From positions 1 to 6,071 of the forward strand of contig DATLEF010000039.1 of NCBI GenBank assembly GCA_035525455.1: DNA of 6,071 nt. The letters are read 5' to 3'. The stretch's first letter is position 1. Each line of letters opens with the position of its first letter. This stretch comes from JAQGMV01 sp035525455. Its GTDB lineage: Bacteria > Pseudomonadota > Gammaproteobacteria > Burkholderiales > SG8-41. Shown one piece after another: positions 5,544 to 6,071 of the stretch. A program made the translations under genes and the position numbers. The notes beneath the pieces were generated by a model that searched no databases, had not been told where the DNA came from, and was given only the letters and a program-made list of their open reading frames with translations.

Positions 5544-6071
5544 ATGACAAACAAACTGCTTGAAACGATCGAAGTCGAGACCGGCGCAAAGCCCGCCGCG
5601 AGCGTGATCTGGATGCACGGCCTCGGCGCCGACGGCAACGACTTCGTGCCGGTCGTGCAGGAGCTCGCTCTCGACGATGCGCCGGCGATCCGCTTCGTCT
5701 TTCCTCATGCGCCGATGCAGCCGGTCACCATCAACAACGGCTACGTCATGCGCGCCTGGTACGACGTGAAGTGGGGCGATCTCGAAGGACGGGCCAAGCA
5801 GGCCGACGAAAAAGGTGTCAGGGCATCCCAGGCGGCGATCGTCCAGCTGATCGAGCGCGAAGTCTCACGCGGGACGCAGCTCGACAAAATCGTGCTCGCG
5901 GGATTCTCCCAAGGCGGCGCCGTCGCGTTGCAGACCGGGTTGCGCCACCCGCACAGACTGGCTGGCGTGATGGCGCTTTCCACGTACCTCCCTCTCGCAG
6001 AAAGCTTCGCCCGGGAGGCGACGCAGGAAAATCGCAGGACGCCGCTCTTCATGGCGCACGGCACCCAGGAC
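5544..6071 (+). CDS. Carboxylesterase/phospholipase-family alpha/beta hydrolase, 3' end cut off by the window edge
   Basis: This is a serine hydrolase of the small carboxylesterase (EstB/YpfH, acyl-protein-thioesterase-like) group, cytosolic, with no signal peptide. The substrate is likely short-chain acyl esters or thioesters but cannot be told from sequence. The 176 visible residues contain the oxyanion-hole region VIWMHGLGADGNDF (21-34), the family marker FPHAPMQPVTINNGYVMRAWYD (53-74), the nucleophile elbow GFSQGG with Ser122, and MALSTYLP (143-150). The window stops right after the HGTQD motif, with the presumed catalytic Asp176 as the last codon. The catalytic His and about 40-45 further residues (usual length about 220) lie outside. 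Its ATG comes 3 bases after the mogA stop, so it is very probably co-transcribed. Confidence 0.93.
   Translation, partial: MTNKLLETIEVETGAKPAASVIWMHGLGADGNDFVPVVQELALDDAPAIRFVFPHAPMQPVTINNGYVMRAWYDVKWGDLEGRAKQADEKGVRASQAAIVQLIEREVSRGTQLDKIVLAGFSQGGAVALQTGLRHPHRLAGVMALSTYLPLAESFAREATQENRRTPLFMAHGTQD

Noticed and set aside
1..6071. The idea of a novel defence, mobile or biosynthetic system
   Set aside because: All seven substantial genes are assigned to known housekeeping or enzyme families, and the gaps are short with only small regulatory-type structure.

Overview
This is an ordinary core-genome stretch, GC-rich with codon usage to match. It most likely comes from an environmental betaproteobacterium. 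I infer that from the product sequences and from two gene neighbourhoods familiar from that class: glyA-nrdR-ribD, and pmbA divergent from darP(yjgA)-mogA. I ran no database search, so the taxonomic call is an inference. I see no mobile element, CRISPR array, tRNA, rRNA or unknown multigene system, and no gene-free gap longer than about 130 bases.

Layout. The minus-strand block, in transcription order from right to left, is pmbA (TldE, partner of the TldD peptidase; 4324-2984), glyA (serine hydroxymethyltransferase; 2907-1660), nrdR (zinc-ribbon/ATP-cone repressor of ribonucleotide reductase genes; 1529-1014) and ribD (bifunctional riboflavin deaminase/reductase; from 990, running off the left edge without its stop). 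The plus-strand block is darP/yjgA (ribosome-associated protein; 4436-4912), mogA (molybdopterin adenylyltransferase; 4938-5540) and an alpha/beta-hydrolase of the carboxylesterase/phospholipase family (from 5544, running off the right edge before its catalytic His). The two blocks diverge from a 111-base region, 4325-4435, where two -10-like hexamers overlap on opposite strands.

How the genes relate. glyA supplies one-carbon units for purine and thymidylate synthesis. nrdR tunes deoxynucleotide supply. ribD starts flavin synthesis from GTP. nrdR and ribD are 23 bases apart and probably co-transcribed. glyA is separated from nrdR by 130 bases that hold the most interesting non-coding structure in the window. 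First comes a perfect 10-bp inverted repeat whose three-base loop is an ATG preceded by a strong GGAGGG. That ATG opens a 30-codon frame ending on the nrdR GTG start. Next to nrdR is a tandem duplication of the nrdR start region. darP, mogA and the esterase are tightly spaced (25 and 3 bases) and look like one transcription unit, although their functions are unrelated.

The points worth a second look are all small: the nrdR leader, a repeat-like 3' end of nrdR, the shared divergent promoter, and a possibly leaderless mogA start. None amounts to a new biological system.
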